The notes: generated from the sequence alone by a model not told the origin. A stretch of 64,000 nt of DNA from Paraburkholderia sp. UYCP14C (GCF_004197395.1 NZ_SELS01000014.1:1-64000); one strand, 5' to 3'; shown: positions 35,128 through 45,391, counted from the stretch's first letter. Numbers and translations are program-made.

Positions 35128-37065
35128 ATGCTGTCCCCCATCGCCCGCGCAACGCTGCTCGCGTTCGCGAGCCTGCCGCTCGTCGTGCATGCACAAAGCG
35201 CCGAGCCCGCGTCCGCATCTTCATCGTCCGCTACGGATGCAAGCACGGCGAATGCCGCAAACGTTGTCGACGCCGTCGATACCCCGTCAGCCGATGCGTC
35301 GGGCGATCTGTTGTCGCCGATCGTCGTGACCGCGCAGCGCGGACCGCAAGCGTTGCGCGATGCGATCCCGCAGACTACCCAGTTCGATCAGCAGGACATC
35401 GCCGACACGACCGCGACCGATCTGCCCGGCCTGCTGCTGCTCGCACCCGGCGTGCAAATCTCGCGCACGGGTGGCCCCGGTTCGACCACCAGCCTGTTTC
35501 TGCGCGGCGCGTCGTCGACGCAATCGCTGCTGCTGATCGACGGCGTGCGCGTCGATTCGGTGAGTCTCGGCTCCGCTCAACTCGCGCAGATTCCACTCGA
35601 TCAGGTCGATCACGTCGAAGTAGTGAACGGCAACGTGTCTGCGTTGTATGGCTCGGGCGCGATCGGCGGCGTCGTGCAGGTGTTCACGAAAGACGGCGGC
35701 GATCATCCGCCGCGTTTCAACTTTTCTGTCGGCTATGGCAGCTATCACACGCAGACGCAAACGGCCGGCGTGAACGGCGCGCTCGATCAGGACGGCCGCA
35801 CGACCTTCAACATCTCGCTCGCGCGCACGAAGGACGACGGCTTCTCGTCGCTCAATCCGCTCGAGGCGCCGGCCGCGAATCCGAACGCGAACGGCAATCT
35901 GAACGAGAGCATCAGCGCGTCGCTGCGTCACAAGTTCACCGACAGGTGGGACGCCGGCGTCAGCTACTTCCAGACGAACAACAACAACAGCTACGACAAT
36001 GCGTACGGCGTGCCGACCGATCTGAACAACCTCTATAGCAAGGTGCGTCAGGTGTCGGTGTTCGCGAACGGCAAGCTGACCGACTGGTGGACCACGCACT
36101 TCACGCTCGCCCAGGGCGACGACCGCAGCGTGTCGAACACCAATGGCATCTACAACGGCCGCTTCGATACCGACAATCGTCAGTACACGTGGCAGAACGA
36201 TTTCGCGCTCGCCGCGAACCAGAAGCTGCAAGTCGGCTACGAGCATCTCGACGAGACGCTCGACTCCGATACGTTCGCCGCGCCCGACCGCCACGTCGAT
36301 TCTGTCTTCGCGGGCTACAGCGCGCGCTTCGGCCGCAACCAGATTCAGGTCAACGTGCGACGCGACCAGTACTCCGATTTCGGTGGAGCGAACAGTTACT
36401 ATCTCGGCTACGGTTTCGACATCACGTCGCGCTGGAAGGTAACCGCAAGCTATTCGGATGCGTTTCGCGCGCCGAGCTTCGACGATCTGTACTATCCGAT
36501 CAGCGGCAATCCGTCGATCCAGCCCGAGCGCAGTCATTCGGTCGAAGCCGGCTTGCAGTACGCGACCGATGCGCTCGGCGTGATGCGTCTGAACGCATTC
36601 CAGACGCGCTATACGAATCTGATCGACTACGTGCAGACGATCCCCGGCATCTACCTCGCGGAGAACGTCGGCCATGCGAAGGTGCAGGGACTCGAAGGAT
36701 CGTGGAGCGGTCATGTCGGCGAGACCGACGTGCGCGCGACGCTGACGCTGCAGAACCCGGTCGATCTCGACAACGGCACCGACCTCGTGAGGCGCGCGCG
36801 ACGCTTCGGGTCGTTCGTCGCGAATCGCAGCATCGGTGGATGGCGCGTCGGCGGCGAGTGGCTCGTCGTTGGACCGCGCACCGACAGCACCGGCAACCTC
36901 GGCGGTTATGGCATCGTGAATCTGTCGGCGCGCTACAACATCACGAAGGCATGGTACGTCAGCGCGCAAATCGACAATCTGTTCGACAAGGACTATGAAA
37001 CGGCCTACTCGTATAACTCGCCGCGACGCGGTGCGTATCTCACGCTCGGCTGGCAGCAGCAATGA
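35128..37065 (+). CDS. btuB: TonB-dependent vitamin B12 outer-membrane receptor
   Basis: A 645-residue TonB-dependent receptor. A signal peptide (residues 1-22) is followed by a Ser/Ala-rich linker, a TonB-box-like SPIVVTAQ (63-70), the plug domain with the LLLIDGVRVDS motif, and a 22-strand barrel ending in LTLGWQQQ with the aromatic C-terminal pattern. Control by the cobalamin riboswitch and the following btuC, btuD, cobT and cobS genes identify the ligand class as corrinoids. AGGA lies 11 nt upstream of the ATG at 35128. Confidence 0.92.
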   Translation: MLSPIARATLLAFASLPLVVHAQSAEPASASSSSATDASTANAANVVDAVDTPSADASGDLLSPIVVTAQRGPQALRDAIPQTTQFDQQDIADTTATDLPGLLLLAPGVQISRTGGPGSTTSLFLRGASSTQSLLLIDGVRVDSVSLGSAQLAQIPLDQVDHVEVVNGNVSALYGSGAIGGVVQVFTKDGGDHPPRFNFSVGYGSYHTQTQTAGVNGALDQDGRTTFNISLARTKDDGFSSLNPLEAPAANPNANGNLNESISASLRHKFTDRWDAGVSYFQTNNNNSYDNAYGVPTDLNNLYSKVRQVSVFANGKLTDWWTTHFTLAQGDDRSVSNTNGIYNGRFDTDNRQYTWQNDFALAANQKLQVGYEHLDETLDSDTFAAPDRHVDSVFAGYSARFGRNQIQVNVRRDQYSDFGGANSYYLGYGFDITSRWKVTASYSDAFRAPSFDDLYYPISGNPSIQPERSHSVEAGLQYATDALGVMRLNAFQTRYTNLIDYVQTIPGIYLAENVGHAKVQGLEGSWSGHVGETDVRATLTLQNPVDLDNGTDLVRRARRFGSFVANRSIGGWRVGGEWLVVGPRTDSTGNLGGYGIVNLSARYNITKAWYVSAQIDNLFDKDYETAYSYNSPRRGAYLTLGWQQQ

Positions 37066-37086
37066 CGCGCGCGGTGAATTGGCGTC

Positions 37087-38169
37087 ATGCGTGAGCGCAC
37101 GCGGATGAGTCGCGCGTCCGGTTCGTTGTCCGCCATGATGCAGACCCCGCGTCCGATGAATGCGAAACGCGCGGCCGCGATCTGGCTCGGACTCGCGCTC
37201 GCCGCCGTCGCGTTGCTCGGCGCGTCGCTGGTGCTCGGCAGCGTGCCGCTCGCACCGTCGCGCGTGCTTGCGGCGCTCGTGCCGACCCACACATTCGGTG
37301 GCACGGGCAGCGACGATCTCGCCGGCGAAATCGTGCGCACGTTGCGCTTGCCGCGCGCGCTCGCGGGCTTCGCGTGCGGCGCGCTGCTCGCGCTGGCCGG
37401 CGCGCTGCTGCAGGTGCTGCTGCGCAATCCGCTGGCCGAGCCGTATGTGCTCGGCGTGTCGGGCGGAGCGGCCAGCTTCGCGCTGGTCGCGATGATCGCG
37501 GGCGGCGCATGGTGGATCGTCGATGCGAGCGCGTTCGCGGGTGCGTTCGTATCGATCCTGCTGGTGCTCGGCCTCGCGCGTCGCGAACTGTGGCGCGGCG
37601 AGCCGCAGGACACGTCGCCGCGTTTGCTGCTGACCGGCGCGGTGATCGCGGCCGGGTGGGGCGCGCTGATCACGCTGCTGCTCAATCTCGCACCCGACAG
37701 CCGTCTGCGCGGCATGCTGTTCTGGCTCACCGGCGACCTCAACGGCGGCGCGCTGCCGTGGACCGCGCTGATCGCGCTCGCGCTCGCGCTGTTCGCGATC
37801 GTGCCGGCCGCGCCGCGTCTGAACGTGCTGCTGCGCGGCGACACGGCCGCGCAGGCGTTGGGCGTCGCGGTGATGCCGCTGCGCTTGCGCGTGTACCTGG
37901 TCGCGTCGCTGGCGGCGGCCGCGGCGGTGACGACCGCGGGCACGATCGGCTTCGTCGGTCTCGTCGTGCCGCACATGCTGCGGCTCGCGTTCGGCAACGA
38001 CCAGCGCATGCTGCTGCCGGCGGCCGCGCTCGGCGGCGGTGTCGCGGTGATGGGCGCGGATCTGATCGCGCGCACCGTGATCGCGCCCGCGCAATTGCCG
38101 GTCGGCGTGATCACATCGCTGGTCGGCGTGCCAGTGTTCCTGTGGATGCTGCTCAAACGCCGCCGATGA
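37087..38169 (+). CDS. btuC: Cobalamin ABC transporter permease (FecCD/BtuC family)
   Basis: A FecCD-family permease of up to 360 residues with about ten membrane helices and the motifs EPYVLGVSGGA and GTIGFVGLVVPHMLR, the latter contacting the ATPase. It would carry corrinoid across the inner membrane. The start is uncertain: ATGs at 37087, 37135 and 37156 are all in frame, none with a strong ribosome binding site; the first helix begins near residue 33 of the longest form. Specificity for B12 is inferred from the operon. It overlaps btuD by 4 nt. Confidence 0.88.
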   Translation: MRERTRMSRASGSLSAMMQTPRPMNAKRAAAIWLGLALAAVALLGASLVLGSVPLAPSRVLAALVPTHTFGGTGSDDLAGEIVRTLRLPRALAGFACGALLALAGALLQVLLRNPLAEPYVLGVSGGAASFALVAMIAGGAWWIVDASAFAGAFVSILLVLGLARRELWRGEPQDTSPRLLLTGAVIAAGWGALITLLLNLAPDSRLRGMLFWLTGDLNGGALPWTALIALALALFAIVPAAPRLNVLLRGDTAAQALGVAVMPLRLRVYLVASLAAAAAVTTAGTIGFVGLVVPHMLRLAFGNDQRMLLPAAALGGGVAVMGADLIARTVIAPAQLPVGVITSLVGVPVFLWMLLKRRR

Positions 38170-39020
38170 TGCGAGTCGAACCCAACCCCATCTCTGCCAT
38201 GCTGAGCACGCAACGCCTGACGTTGCGTGCCGGCGCACGCACCTTGCTCGACGCGTTCACGCACACTTTCCAGGCGGGCGAAATCTGGTGTATCGCCGGG
38301 CCGAACGGTGCGGGCAAGACGACCTTGCTGTCGACGCTGGCGGGCCTGTTGCATCCGGCGGCGGGCCATGTCGAGCTCGATGGCGTGCGCGTGGCCGACT
38401 GGCAGCCGCTGCCGCTCGCACGGCGCCGCGCGCTGATGCCGCAAAGCGCGGCCGATGCGTTCAACGCGAGCGTGCGCGACATCGTGCTGCTGAACCGCTT
38501 CCCGCATCTGGGCGGCTGGGGCTGGGAGCGCGATGAAGATCTCGCGGCCGCGCAGGCGGCGCTCGAATGGCTCGGACTCGCGGACTTCGCCGCGCGCGAC
38601 GTGCTGTCGCTATCGGGCGGCGAGCGCCAGCGCGTCGCGCTTGCGGCGGTGCTGTGCCAGGACGCGCCGCTGTTGCTGCTCGACGAACCGTTGTCGCATC
38701 TCGACCTGCATCATCAGATCGATTGTCTCGAAGCGCTCGTTCAGTGGACGCGCGAGCCGGGACGCAAGATACCGCGCAGTGTGCTGTTCTCGTGCCACGA
38801 CCTGAACCTCGCGCGCCGCTTCGCGACGCACGCGTTGCTGCTCGACGGCGCCGGCGGCGCGCATGCGGGGCCGGTGCGCGAGGTGCTGACGCCCGCGTTG
38901 ACGAGCCGCGCGTTCGGCTATCCGCTGATTCTGATTCGCGACGGCGAGCACGAGGCGCTGATTCCCGCGCCGCGCGTGCGCCACGAATCGCCTGCCGGTC
39001 ATAACGGACAGTCAGGCTGA
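38166..39020 (+). CDS. btuD: Cobalamin ABC transporter ATP-binding protein
   Basis: A 284-residue ABC ATPase with Walker A GPNGAGKTT, signature LSGGERQRVALA, Walker B LLLLDEPLSHLD and the switch histidine in FSCHDLNLA. It energises BtuC. The ATG at 38166 overlaps the btuC stop codon (ATGATGA); a second start at 38199 (MLSTQRLTL) would also fit the fold. The C-terminal extension of about 30 residues after IRDGEHEALIP is unremarkable. Confidence 0.9.
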   Translation: MMRVEPNPISAMLSTQRLTLRAGARTLLDAFTHTFQAGEIWCIAGPNGAGKTTLLSTLAGLLHPAAGHVELDGVRVADWQPLPLARRRALMPQSAADAFNASVRDIVLLNRFPHLGGWGWERDEDLAAAQAALEWLGLADFAARDVLSLSGGERQRVALAAVLCQDAPLLLLDEPLSHLDLHHQIDCLEALVQWTREPGRKIPRSVLFSCHDLNLARRFATHALLLDGAGGAHAGPVREVLTPALTSRAFGYPLILIRDGEHEALIPAPRVRHESPAGHNGQSG

Positions 39021-39059
39021 CTATTTACCCCGACCATTTACCTTGTTCCGATCACACCT

Positions 39060-40121
39060 ATGACTCGCACCCCACTCCCGGCCGGTTTGCCCGAAGTCGC
39101 GCCGCTCGATCAGACGCTACGCGCCGAGCTGCAACGGATCATCGATACGCGCACCAAACCGCCCGGCAGCCTCGGCCGGCTCGAAACGCTCGCGCGCCAG
39201 ATGGGCCTGATCCAGCGCAGTACGCGTCCCACCGTGCAGCGTCCCGCGATGATCGTGTTCGCGGGCGATCACGGTATCGCCGCCGAAGGCGTGAGCCCGT
39301 ATCCGCAAGCGGTGACCGCGCAGATGGTCGCGAACTTCATCGCGGGCGGCGCGGCGATCAACGCGCTCAGTCGCGTCGCGGGTCTCGAACTCGAAGTGGT
39401 CAACGCGGGTATCGCGACGCCGTTGCCGTCCACGGACGGGCTCATCGACATTCCGGTCGGACCCGGCACGCGCAACTTCGCGCACGAAGCCGCGATGACG
39501 CACGCCGAAGCGCTCGCCGCGATGCAGGCGGGCGCCGCGCGCGTGCGTCATCACGCGGCGCTTGGCACCAACGTGATCGGCTTCGGCGAGATGGGCATCG
39601 CCAACACGTCGGCGGCCGCGTGTCTGATGAGCCGCCTGTGCGGCGTGCCGATCGACGATTGCGTCGGCCGCGGCACCGGTCTGGACAATGCCGGGCTCGC
39701 GAAGAAGCGCAACGTGCTCGCGTCGGCGCTCGCGCGCCATGCCGACGCATCCGCGCCGCTCGACGTGCTCGCGACCTTCGGCGGCTTCGAGATCGCGATG
39801 ATGGCGGGCGCGTATCTGGCGGCCGCCGAGGCACGCATGACGATCCTCGTCGACGGCTTCATCGCGACGTCCGCGCTGCTGGTCGCCGATGCGTTGTCGC
39901 CCGACGTGCGCGAGTACTGCGTGTTCGCGCATGCGTCGAACGAGGCCGGGCATCGGCGCATGCTCGATCATTTCGGCGCGCAGCCGCTGCTGTCGCTCGA
40001 CATGCGGCTCGGCGAGGGCACGGGCGCCGCGCTCGCGGTGCCGCTGCTGCGCGCGGCGGTGGGTTTCGTCAACGAGATGGCCAGCTTCGATTCGGCGGGC
40101 GTTGCGGATCGCGAACCGTGA
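39060..40121 (+). CDS. cobT: Nicotinate-nucleotide:dimethylbenzimidazole phosphoribosyltransferase
   Basis: A 353-residue CobT with IDTRTKPPGSLGRLE near the N-terminus, VFAGDHGIAAEGVSPYPQ, and a C-terminal LDMRLGEGTGAALA whose glutamate is catalytic in the family. It makes alpha-ribazole phosphate, the activated lower ligand of cobalamin. It follows btuD by 40 nt in the riboswitch-led operon. Confidence 0.95.
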   Translation: MTRTPLPAGLPEVAPLDQTLRAELQRIIDTRTKPPGSLGRLETLARQMGLIQRSTRPTVQRPAMIVFAGDHGIAAEGVSPYPQAVTAQMVANFIAGGAAINALSRVAGLELEVVNAGIATPLPSTDGLIDIPVGPGTRNFAHEAAMTHAEALAAMQAGAARVRHHAALGTNVIGFGEMGIANTSAAACLMSRLCGVPIDDCVGRGTGLDNAGLAKKRNVLASALARHADASAPLDVLATFGGFEIAMMAGAYLAAAEARMTILVDGFIATSALLVADALSPDVREYCVFAHASNEAGHRRMLDHFGAQPLLSLDMRLGEGTGAALAVPLLRAAVGFVNEMASFDSAGVADREP

Positions 40122-40194
40122 CGCGCATGAGCACACGCTTCGCGATCACGCGAAGCTCGGCCCGTATCGCTGTGAACATGCACTCGACACGCGC

Positions 40195-40971
40195 ATGAAC
40201 CCGCTCGCGGAACTTCGCTATTTCTTCACGGCGCTCGGCTATTTCACACGCGTGCCGGTGCCGCGCTGGGTCGGCTTCGAGCCGCATTATCTGAACGCCG
40301 CGGCGCGCTATTTTCCGCTCGTCGGCGCGTTGGTCGGCGGCTTCAGCGCGCTCGTCTATCTGGCCGCGCTGCGCGTGTTTCCGGCGGGCGTCGCGGTGCT
40401 GCTGTCGATGGCCGCGTCGCTGCTGGTGACGGGCGCGTTCCACGAGGACGGTCTGGCCGATTGTGTCGATGCGTTCGGTGGCGCCTATACGCGAGATGAT
40501 GCGTTGCGCATCATGCAAGACTCGCGCATCGGTGCTTTCGGTGCCATCGCGCTCGTGATTGCTTTGACGATCAAGTGGCAAACGCTCGCGGCGTTGCCGC
40601 CGCTGCGCGCCGCAAGCCTGATGATTGCGGCGCACGGCGCGAGCCGCGCATGCGCGATCAGTTATCTGGCCACGCTCGACTACGTGCGCGCCGCTGGCAA
40701 GGCGAAGCCGGTTGCGCAGCGTCTGAGCGGGCCGGCGCTGTCGTGCGCGGCGCTGTTCGGGCTGCCGTGGCTGCTGTGGCCGAACGGCCCTGGTGCGCCC
40801 GACTGGCGTTTTGCCGCGCTTACGTGTTTCGTGCTATCCGCGCTGCGCTTCGCGATCGGCCGTTATTTCGTCAGACGCATCGGCGGATATACCGGCGACT
40901 GCCTCGGCTTCGCGCAGCAGATCTTCGAATTGAGCATCTATCTGGTGGGGCTTGCATGGATATCGTCCTGA
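40195..40971 (+). CDS. cobS: Adenosylcobinamide-GDP ribazoletransferase (cobalamin synthase)
   Basis: A 258-residue integral membrane protein with ALGYFTRVPVP near the start and the metal-binding motif FHEDGLADCVDAFGG. It joins adenosylcobinamide-GDP and alpha-ribazole (phosphate), closing the nucleotide loop. The ATG at 40195 opens the conserved sequence; longer frames are shadows of cobT. It overlaps the phosphatase gene by 16 nt. Confidence 0.94.
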   Translation: MNPLAELRYFFTALGYFTRVPVPRWVGFEPHYLNAAARYFPLVGALVGGFSALVYLAALRVFPAGVAVLLSMAASLLVTGAFHEDGLADCVDAFGGAYTRDDALRIMQDSRIGAFGAIALVIALTIKWQTLAALPPLRAASLMIAAHGASRACAISYLATLDYVRAAGKAKPVAQRLSGPALSCAALFGLPWLLWPNGPGAPDWRFAALTCFVLSALRFAIGRYFVRRIGGYTGDCLGFAQQIFELSIYLVGLAWISS

Positions 40972-41546
40972 TTCGCCATCCCGCTGTCGCGCTCGATGCG
41001 GGTATCTGTTACGGCCATAGCGACGTCGCGTTGGCGGAAAATGCCGAGGTTACGTCCAATGCGTTGGCGTTGAAGCTCGCGAACTTGCAGGTGCCGGCGC
41101 CACGCGTGCTGATCACGAGCCCGCTCACGCGCTGCGCCGCGCTCGCGGCCGAGATCGCGCACGACTTCGGCTGCGTGGTCAGCCACGACGAGCGTCTGAA
41201 GGAAATGGATTTCGGCGACTGGGAAGCGCAGCGCTGGGACACGATCGATCGCGCGCTGCTCGACGACTGGGCCGCCAATTTCGAACATGCGCGCGCGCAT
41301 GGCGGTGAGAGCGTCGCGCAATTCGTCGCGCGCGTGCGAGCGTGGTTCGATGCGTTCGCGCTGACGCGCGAGCTATCGCCCGCCTACGTGGTCACGCACG
41401 CGGGCGTGATGCGCGCGATCGCGTCGTGGGTGCTGGAGGTGCCGTTCGCGCGTTGCCTGCAATGGTCGCTCGATATGACGGGGATCGTCTGGTTGCGGCG
41501 TGACGACGAGACGCTGCAATGGTCGCTGGTGCGATGGAATGCGTGA
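40956..41546 (+). CDS. cobC: Histidine phosphatase, probable alpha-ribazole phosphatase
   Basis: A 196-residue histidine phosphatase with the phosphate-accepting histidine in LIRHPAVA, the second-site TSPLTRCAALA, KEMDFGDWE and the second catalytic histidine in VVTHAGVMRA. The usual RHG reads RHP here. Placed at the end of the cobT-cobS run and overlapping cobS, it should remove phosphate from alpha-ribazole phosphate or cobalamin phosphate. The operon ends here, convergent with btuF 55 nt away. Confidence 0.88.
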   Translation: MDIVLIRHPAVALDAGICYGHSDVALAENAEVTSNALALKLANLQVPAPRVLITSPLTRCAALAAEIAHDFGCVVSHDERLKEMDFGDWEAQRWDTIDRALLDDWAANFEHARAHGGESVAQFVARVRAWFDAFALTRELSPAYVVTHAGVMRAIASWVLEVPFARCLQWSLDMTGIVWLRRDDETLQWSLVRWNA

Positions 41547-41601
41547 CCCGCGTGGTCATCTGGAGAACTGATCTTTTTTTTGGGGCGTATTACGCGGCGC
41601 G

Positions 41602-42561
41602 TCATGGCGCGGGCTGTCTGGTGCGTGAGCGCGCCAGCTCGAGGTCGTCGCACAGTTGCCGCGCGCCTTGCGCAATGCGCGGGGCGGGACGGTTGATCAG
41701 ATCGCCGTCGATCGCGAACAGATTGTGGTTCGCAACGGCCGCGAGACCCGGCCACGCGCGCCATGTGTCGAGTTGCGGCAGCGTCGTGTCGGGCCGCGTC
41801 GCGCCGGGCGCGGCGGTGACGATCGCCTGCGGATTCGCCGCCAGCACCGCTTCGGTCGACACGGTCGGCACCAGCGGCTGCAGGTCCGCGAAGACGTTAC
41901 GGCCGCCGCATAGCGTGATCACGTCGCTGATCATGTGCTCGCCGTTGAGCGTCATCAGCGGCCGGTCCCATACCTGGTAAAACACGCTGACGGCGGGGCG
42001 GTTCGCATACTGCGCGCGTAGACGGGCGATATCGTCGCGATAGGCGGCCGCCGCCGCGTCCGCGCTCGCCGAGGTGCCGAGCAGCCGGCCGAGCTTCGTC
42101 AGCGACACGGCGATATCGTCGAGACGGCGCGGCTCGCTGAAAAAGAGCGGCACATGCAGCTCGCGCAAGCGCTCGAGCTGACGCTGCGCATTGCCATGCC
42201 GCCACACGACGATGAGGTCCGGCTTCAGCGCGACGATGCGTTCGAGGTCGAGCGACTTGTTGTCGCCGACGCGCGGCAGCTGCTTCGCTTCGGGCGGATA
42301 GTCGCTGTACGACACCGCGCCGACCATCTTCGGGCCGCCGCCCGCCGCGTACAGCAATTCGGTCACGTGCGGGGCGAGGCTGATCACGCGCTGCGCGGGC
42401 GCGGCGAGCGTTACGGTTGCGCCGGTGTCGTCGGTGACGGTGATCGCGGCGTGCGCGATCTGTGCGCACAGTGCGATCAGCGCGAGCGATGCGGTGCTGA
42501 ACCAGCGGATCGGGCGGCGCGCGTGCGCGGCAAGGCTGATGGTGCGAGCGGTGCGGGTCAT
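41602..42561 (-). CDS. btuF: Periplasmic cobalamin-binding protein
   Basis: A 319-residue class III periplasmic binding protein. A long signal peptide (about 37 residues, ending AHA) precedes ITVTDDTGATVTLAAPAQRVISLAPHVTELLYAAG, typical of BtuF/FecB proteins. WRHGNAQRQLERL and VFYQVWDRPLMTLN are further family parts. It would hand corrinoid to BtuC/BtuD, which are encoded in the convergent operon. It ends the leftward cobU-cbiB-cobD-btuF set, so its supply is not obviously tied to the riboswitch. Confidence 0.9.
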   Translation of the reverse strand: MTRTARTISLAAHARRPIRWFSTASLALIALCAQIAHAAITVTDDTGATVTLAAPAQRVISLAPHVTELLYAAGGGPKMVGAVSYSDYPPEAKQLPRVGDNKSLDLERIVALKPDLIVVWRHGNAQRQLERLRELHVPLFFSEPRRLDDIAVSLTKLGRLLGTSASADAAAAAYRDDIARLRAQYANRPAVSVFYQVWDRPLMTLNGEHMISDVITLCGGRNVFADLQPLVPTVSTEAVLAANPQAIVTAAPGATRPDTTLPQLDTWRAWPGLAAVANHNLFAIDGDLINRPAPRIAQGARQLCDDLELARSRTRQPAP

Positions 42562-42676
42562 CGGGTGAGGGCGGTTCTTGAAGCGTTCAGAGCACAGAGC
42601 GTGAATAACGCTCGCGAAGCGGAATGCGTGAACGCGCCGCAAAGTCGCTTCACTTCCACGCGGCCGGCTGGTCGCG

Positions 42677-43753
42677 CTATCGGGTCGGTGCAGCATCGAG
42701 CGAGCGGACCGCCTGTTGCAACTGTTGTTCGAAGCGGCTCCATTCGGCTGCGTCGCCCGGCAGCCCGAAGCGCACGCTGGCGGATGGCACCCGAAGCGAT
42801 GGCGGAAAGAGTCGCGTCCACACGCCGCGCCGCGCGAGCGCTTCATGCAGTGCGGCGGCGCGCGCATCGTCGGTCCATGCGAAAAGCGGCGTGCCGCGCG
42901 TCCCGAAACCGTGCGCATGCAACAGCCCGGCAAGCCGCGCGCTTTCGTCGATCAGCCGCTCGCGCATCCGCGTTTGCCACGCGGCATCGGCGAACGCGGC
43001 GCTCACCGCATGACGCGCGGGACCGCTGACGGTCCACGCGCCCAACCTGTCACGCAACGCGGCGAGCAATGCGGGCGCGCCCAGCACGAACCCCGCGCGC
43101 ACCCCCGCGAGCCCGAAGAACTTGCCGGGCGAGCGCAACACGACGAGCCCGACAAGATGCGTATGCGCCGCCAGCGACGCGGCGCGCGCGGCCGGCAGCG
43201 TATCGGCGAACGCTTCGTCGACGAGCAGCGTGCCGCCGCGTTCGCGCAACTGCGCGTGCCAGTGCAGCAGCCTGGCGGCATCGAGATGCGTGGCGGTCGG
43301 ATTGTCGGGGTTGACGATCGCGACGTGCATGAGCGCGGCGGGCAACGTGTCGCGATGCGCGTCGAACGGCACGACCTCGTGTCCGGCGCGCGCGAACGCG
43401 GGCGCGTACTCGCCGTAGGTCAGCGGCGCGATGCCGACCGTCGCGGGCGGCAGCAACGCCGGTAGCGCGCGAATCGCCGCCTGGCTGCCGGCGACCGGCA
43501 GCACGTGCGCGGCATCGGGCGCGCCGTAATAGCGCGCGGCACGCCCGGCAAAGCCGTCGCCTTCGTCGGGCAAACGGCGCCACGCATCGGCGGGCAGCGG
43601 CGGCACCGGATAGCCGTGCGGATTGATGCCCGTCGACAGATCGAGCCACTGCGCGTACGGAATGCCGTAGCGTGCCGCGGCTTCGTGCAGGTTGCCGCCG
43701 TGTGTGATCGGCGCGCCTGCGGCGTGCTCGCGCGGTTGTGTCGGGTCGGTCAT
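42677..43753 (-). CDS. cobD: Threonine-phosphate decarboxylase (aminotransferase fold)
   Basis: A 358-residue fold-type I PLP enzyme close to histidinol-phosphate aminotransferase. Landmarks are HGGNLHEAAARYG, LDLSTGINPHGYP, NPDNPTATHL, DEAFAD and the PLP lysine in SPGKFFGLAGVRAGF. In cobalamin synthesis it yields (R)-1-amino-2-propanol phosphate for the linker. Names differ between species (CobD in Salmonella, CobC in Pseudomonas). It lies between cbiB and btuF, 33 nt after cbiB. Confidence 0.9.
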   Translation of the reverse strand: MTDPTQPREHAAGAPITHGGNLHEAAARYGIPYAQWLDLSTGINPHGYPVPPLPADAWRRLPDEGDGFAGRAARYYGAPDAAHVLPVAGSQAAIRALPALLPPATVGIAPLTYGEYAPAFARAGHEVVPFDAHRDTLPAALMHVAIVNPDNPTATHLDAARLLHWHAQLRERGGTLLVDEAFADTLPAARAASLAAHTHLVGLVVLRSPGKFFGLAGVRAGFVLGAPALLAALRDRLGAWTVSGPARHAVSAAFADAAWQTRMRERLIDESARLAGLLHAHGFGTRGTPLFAWTDDARAAALHEALARRGVWTRLFPPSLRVPSASVRFGLPGDAAEWSRFEQQLQQAVRSLDAAPTR

Positions 43754-43786
43754 ACGCCCATCCCATCCTCACGCGCGTGGTTGCGC

Positions 43787-44728
43787 TCAACCATGAAACG
43801 GCACGCTCAACAAGGCCAGCACGATCAGCACGGCCAGCCAGAGAATCACCGTGCGCTCGACCAGCATCAACGCGGCGCCCACGTGACGCGCCTCGGCGGG
43901 ATGACCGAAGCCCAACGTGGGCCGATGTTCGAGCGTGCCGTGATACACGGCCGGCCCGCCGATCAGCACGTTCAGGCTGCCGGCGCCGGACGCCATCACC
44001 GGGCCGGCGTTCGGGCTGTCCCAGCGCGGCGCCTGCTCGCGCCAACAGCGCCAGGCGGCCAGCGTGTCGCCGAGCAGCGCGTAGCTCGTGGCGGTCAGCC
44101 GGGCGGGAATCCAGTTCAGCACGTCGTCGATGCGCGCGGCGGCCCAGCCGAAGCGCAGATAGCGCGGCGTACGATAACCCCACATCGCGTCGAGCGTGTT
44201 GGCGAGGCGAAAGCCGAGCGCGCCCGGGCCGCCTGCGAGCGCGAACCAGAACAGCGCGCCGAAGATCGCGTCGTTGCCGTTTTCGAGCGCCGATTCGACC
44301 GCGGCGCGCGCGAGCGCGGGTTCGTCGGACTGCGAGGTGTCGCGCGACACGATCCGCGCGGTCAACTCGCGAGCGGCGGGGAGATCATGTTGCCCAAGCG
44401 CATGCCCGATCGGCGCGATGTGATCGCGCAGGCTGCGCGCGCCGAGCGCGAACCACAGCAGCGCGACATGCAGCGCGCAGGCCGCGAACAACGGCAGCAC
44501 GGCGACGAGCCACCACGCGATCAGCACCGGCGGCAGCACCGCGAGCGCCCACGCGGCGAGGCCCTTGAGCCGCAGACGCCGGTCATGATTGAAGCGTGCC
44601 TCGAGGCGGGTTGCCAACTTGCCGAAGCCGACCAGCGGATGCCGGCGGCTCGGCTCGCCGAACCAGCGATCGACGGCGACGCCCGCGACCGCGAGCGTCG
44701 CGATCAGCGGCATCGTGAGCGGCGGCAT
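43787..44728 (-). CDS. cbiB: Adenosylcobinamide-phosphate synthase
   Basis: A 313-residue membrane protein of the CbiB/CobD family ([68 protein letters not shown]). It attaches aminopropanol (phosphate) to cobyric acid. Its ATG at 44728 overlaps the cobU stop as TGATG, so translation is coupled. The C-terminus ends in a last membrane helix. Confidence 0.94.
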   Translation of the reverse strand: MPPLTMPLIATLAVAGVAVDRWFGEPSRRHPLVGFGKLATRLEARFNHDRRLRLKGLAAWALAVLPPVLIAWWLVAVLPLFAACALHVALLWFALGARSLRDHIAPIGHALGQHDLPAARELTARIVSRDTSQSDEPALARAAVESALENGNDAIFGALFWFALAGGPGALGFRLANTLDAMWGYRTPRYLRFGWAAARIDDVLNWIPARLTATSYALLGDTLAAWRCWREQAPRWDSPNAGPVMASGAGSLNVLIGGPAVYHGTLEHRPTLGFGHPAEARHVGAALMLVERTVILWLAVLIVLALLSVPFHG

Positions 44729-45282
44729 CACGCGCGGCTCGCGCTTTTCAGCGCGAGCGGCAATCCTGCGACCATCAGCGTGGCCGCGCTGCTCAACGCG
44801 GCGATGCGCTGATTGAGGCGTCCGAGTTCGTCGACGTAAAGACGCGTGGCTTCGCCGAGCGGCACCACGCCGAGGCCGATCTCGTTGCTGACGACGATTA
44901 TCTTGCCGCGCGCGCCGGCGAGCGCCGCTTCGAGCGCGGCGGCGTGCTCGTAGTAGTGCGACAGCGGCGGCGCCGTGCCGTCGGCGGGGCACAGCAGGTT
45001 CGCGAGCCACAGCGTCAGGCAGTCGATCAGCAGACACTGGCCCGGCGCGTCGTGTTGCGCGAGCGCGCCCGCGAGGTCGTCGCCCGCTTCGACGAGCCCC
45101 CAATGCGCGGGCCGCCGCTCGCGATGATGCGCGATGCGCGCGCTGAATTCGGCGTCGTCGGTGATGCGGGCAGTGGCGATGTAGGTGACGGGCAGCGCGC
45201 TGTCGCTGGCGAGCCGCTCGGCATGCGCGCTCTTGCCCGAGCGGGCGCCGCCGAGGACGAAGGTGAGGTCGCGGGGAGTCAT
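44728..45282 (-). CDS. cobU: Adenosylcobinamide kinase / guanylyltransferase
   Basis: A 184-residue CobU with the P-loop GGARSGKS at the N-terminus, [19 protein letters not shown] with the guanylylated histidine region, [13 protein letters not shown] and [12 protein letters not shown]. It phosphorylates adenosylcobinamide and forms adenosylcobinamide-GDP for CobS. The ATG at 45282 is used because the P-loop should lie close to the start. It is divergent from cobQ across 109 bp. Confidence 0.95.
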   Translation of the reverse strand: MTPRDLTFVLGGARSGKSAHAERLASDSALPVTYIATARITDDAEFSARIAHHRERRPAHWGLVEAGDDLAGALAQHDAPGQCLLIDCLTLWLANLLCPADGTAPPLSHYYEHAAALEAALAGARGKIIVVSNEIGLGVVPLGEATRLYVDELGRLNQRIAALSSAATLMVAGLPLALKSASRA

Positions 45283-45391
45283 CGTGTGATTGTACCGGCG
45301 CGATGGGATAATGCCGCTCGATTGCATCGCATGGCGCGGCTCGCTGCGCGCGGCATGGCAACGTCACTCTCCACCTTCCACCCGCATCCCC

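Noticed and set aside
35287-38238. 983-residue minus-strand open frame opposite btuB/btuC
   Set aside because: Composition is Arg/Ala/His-rich without domains, and the other strand carries convincing btuB and btuC.
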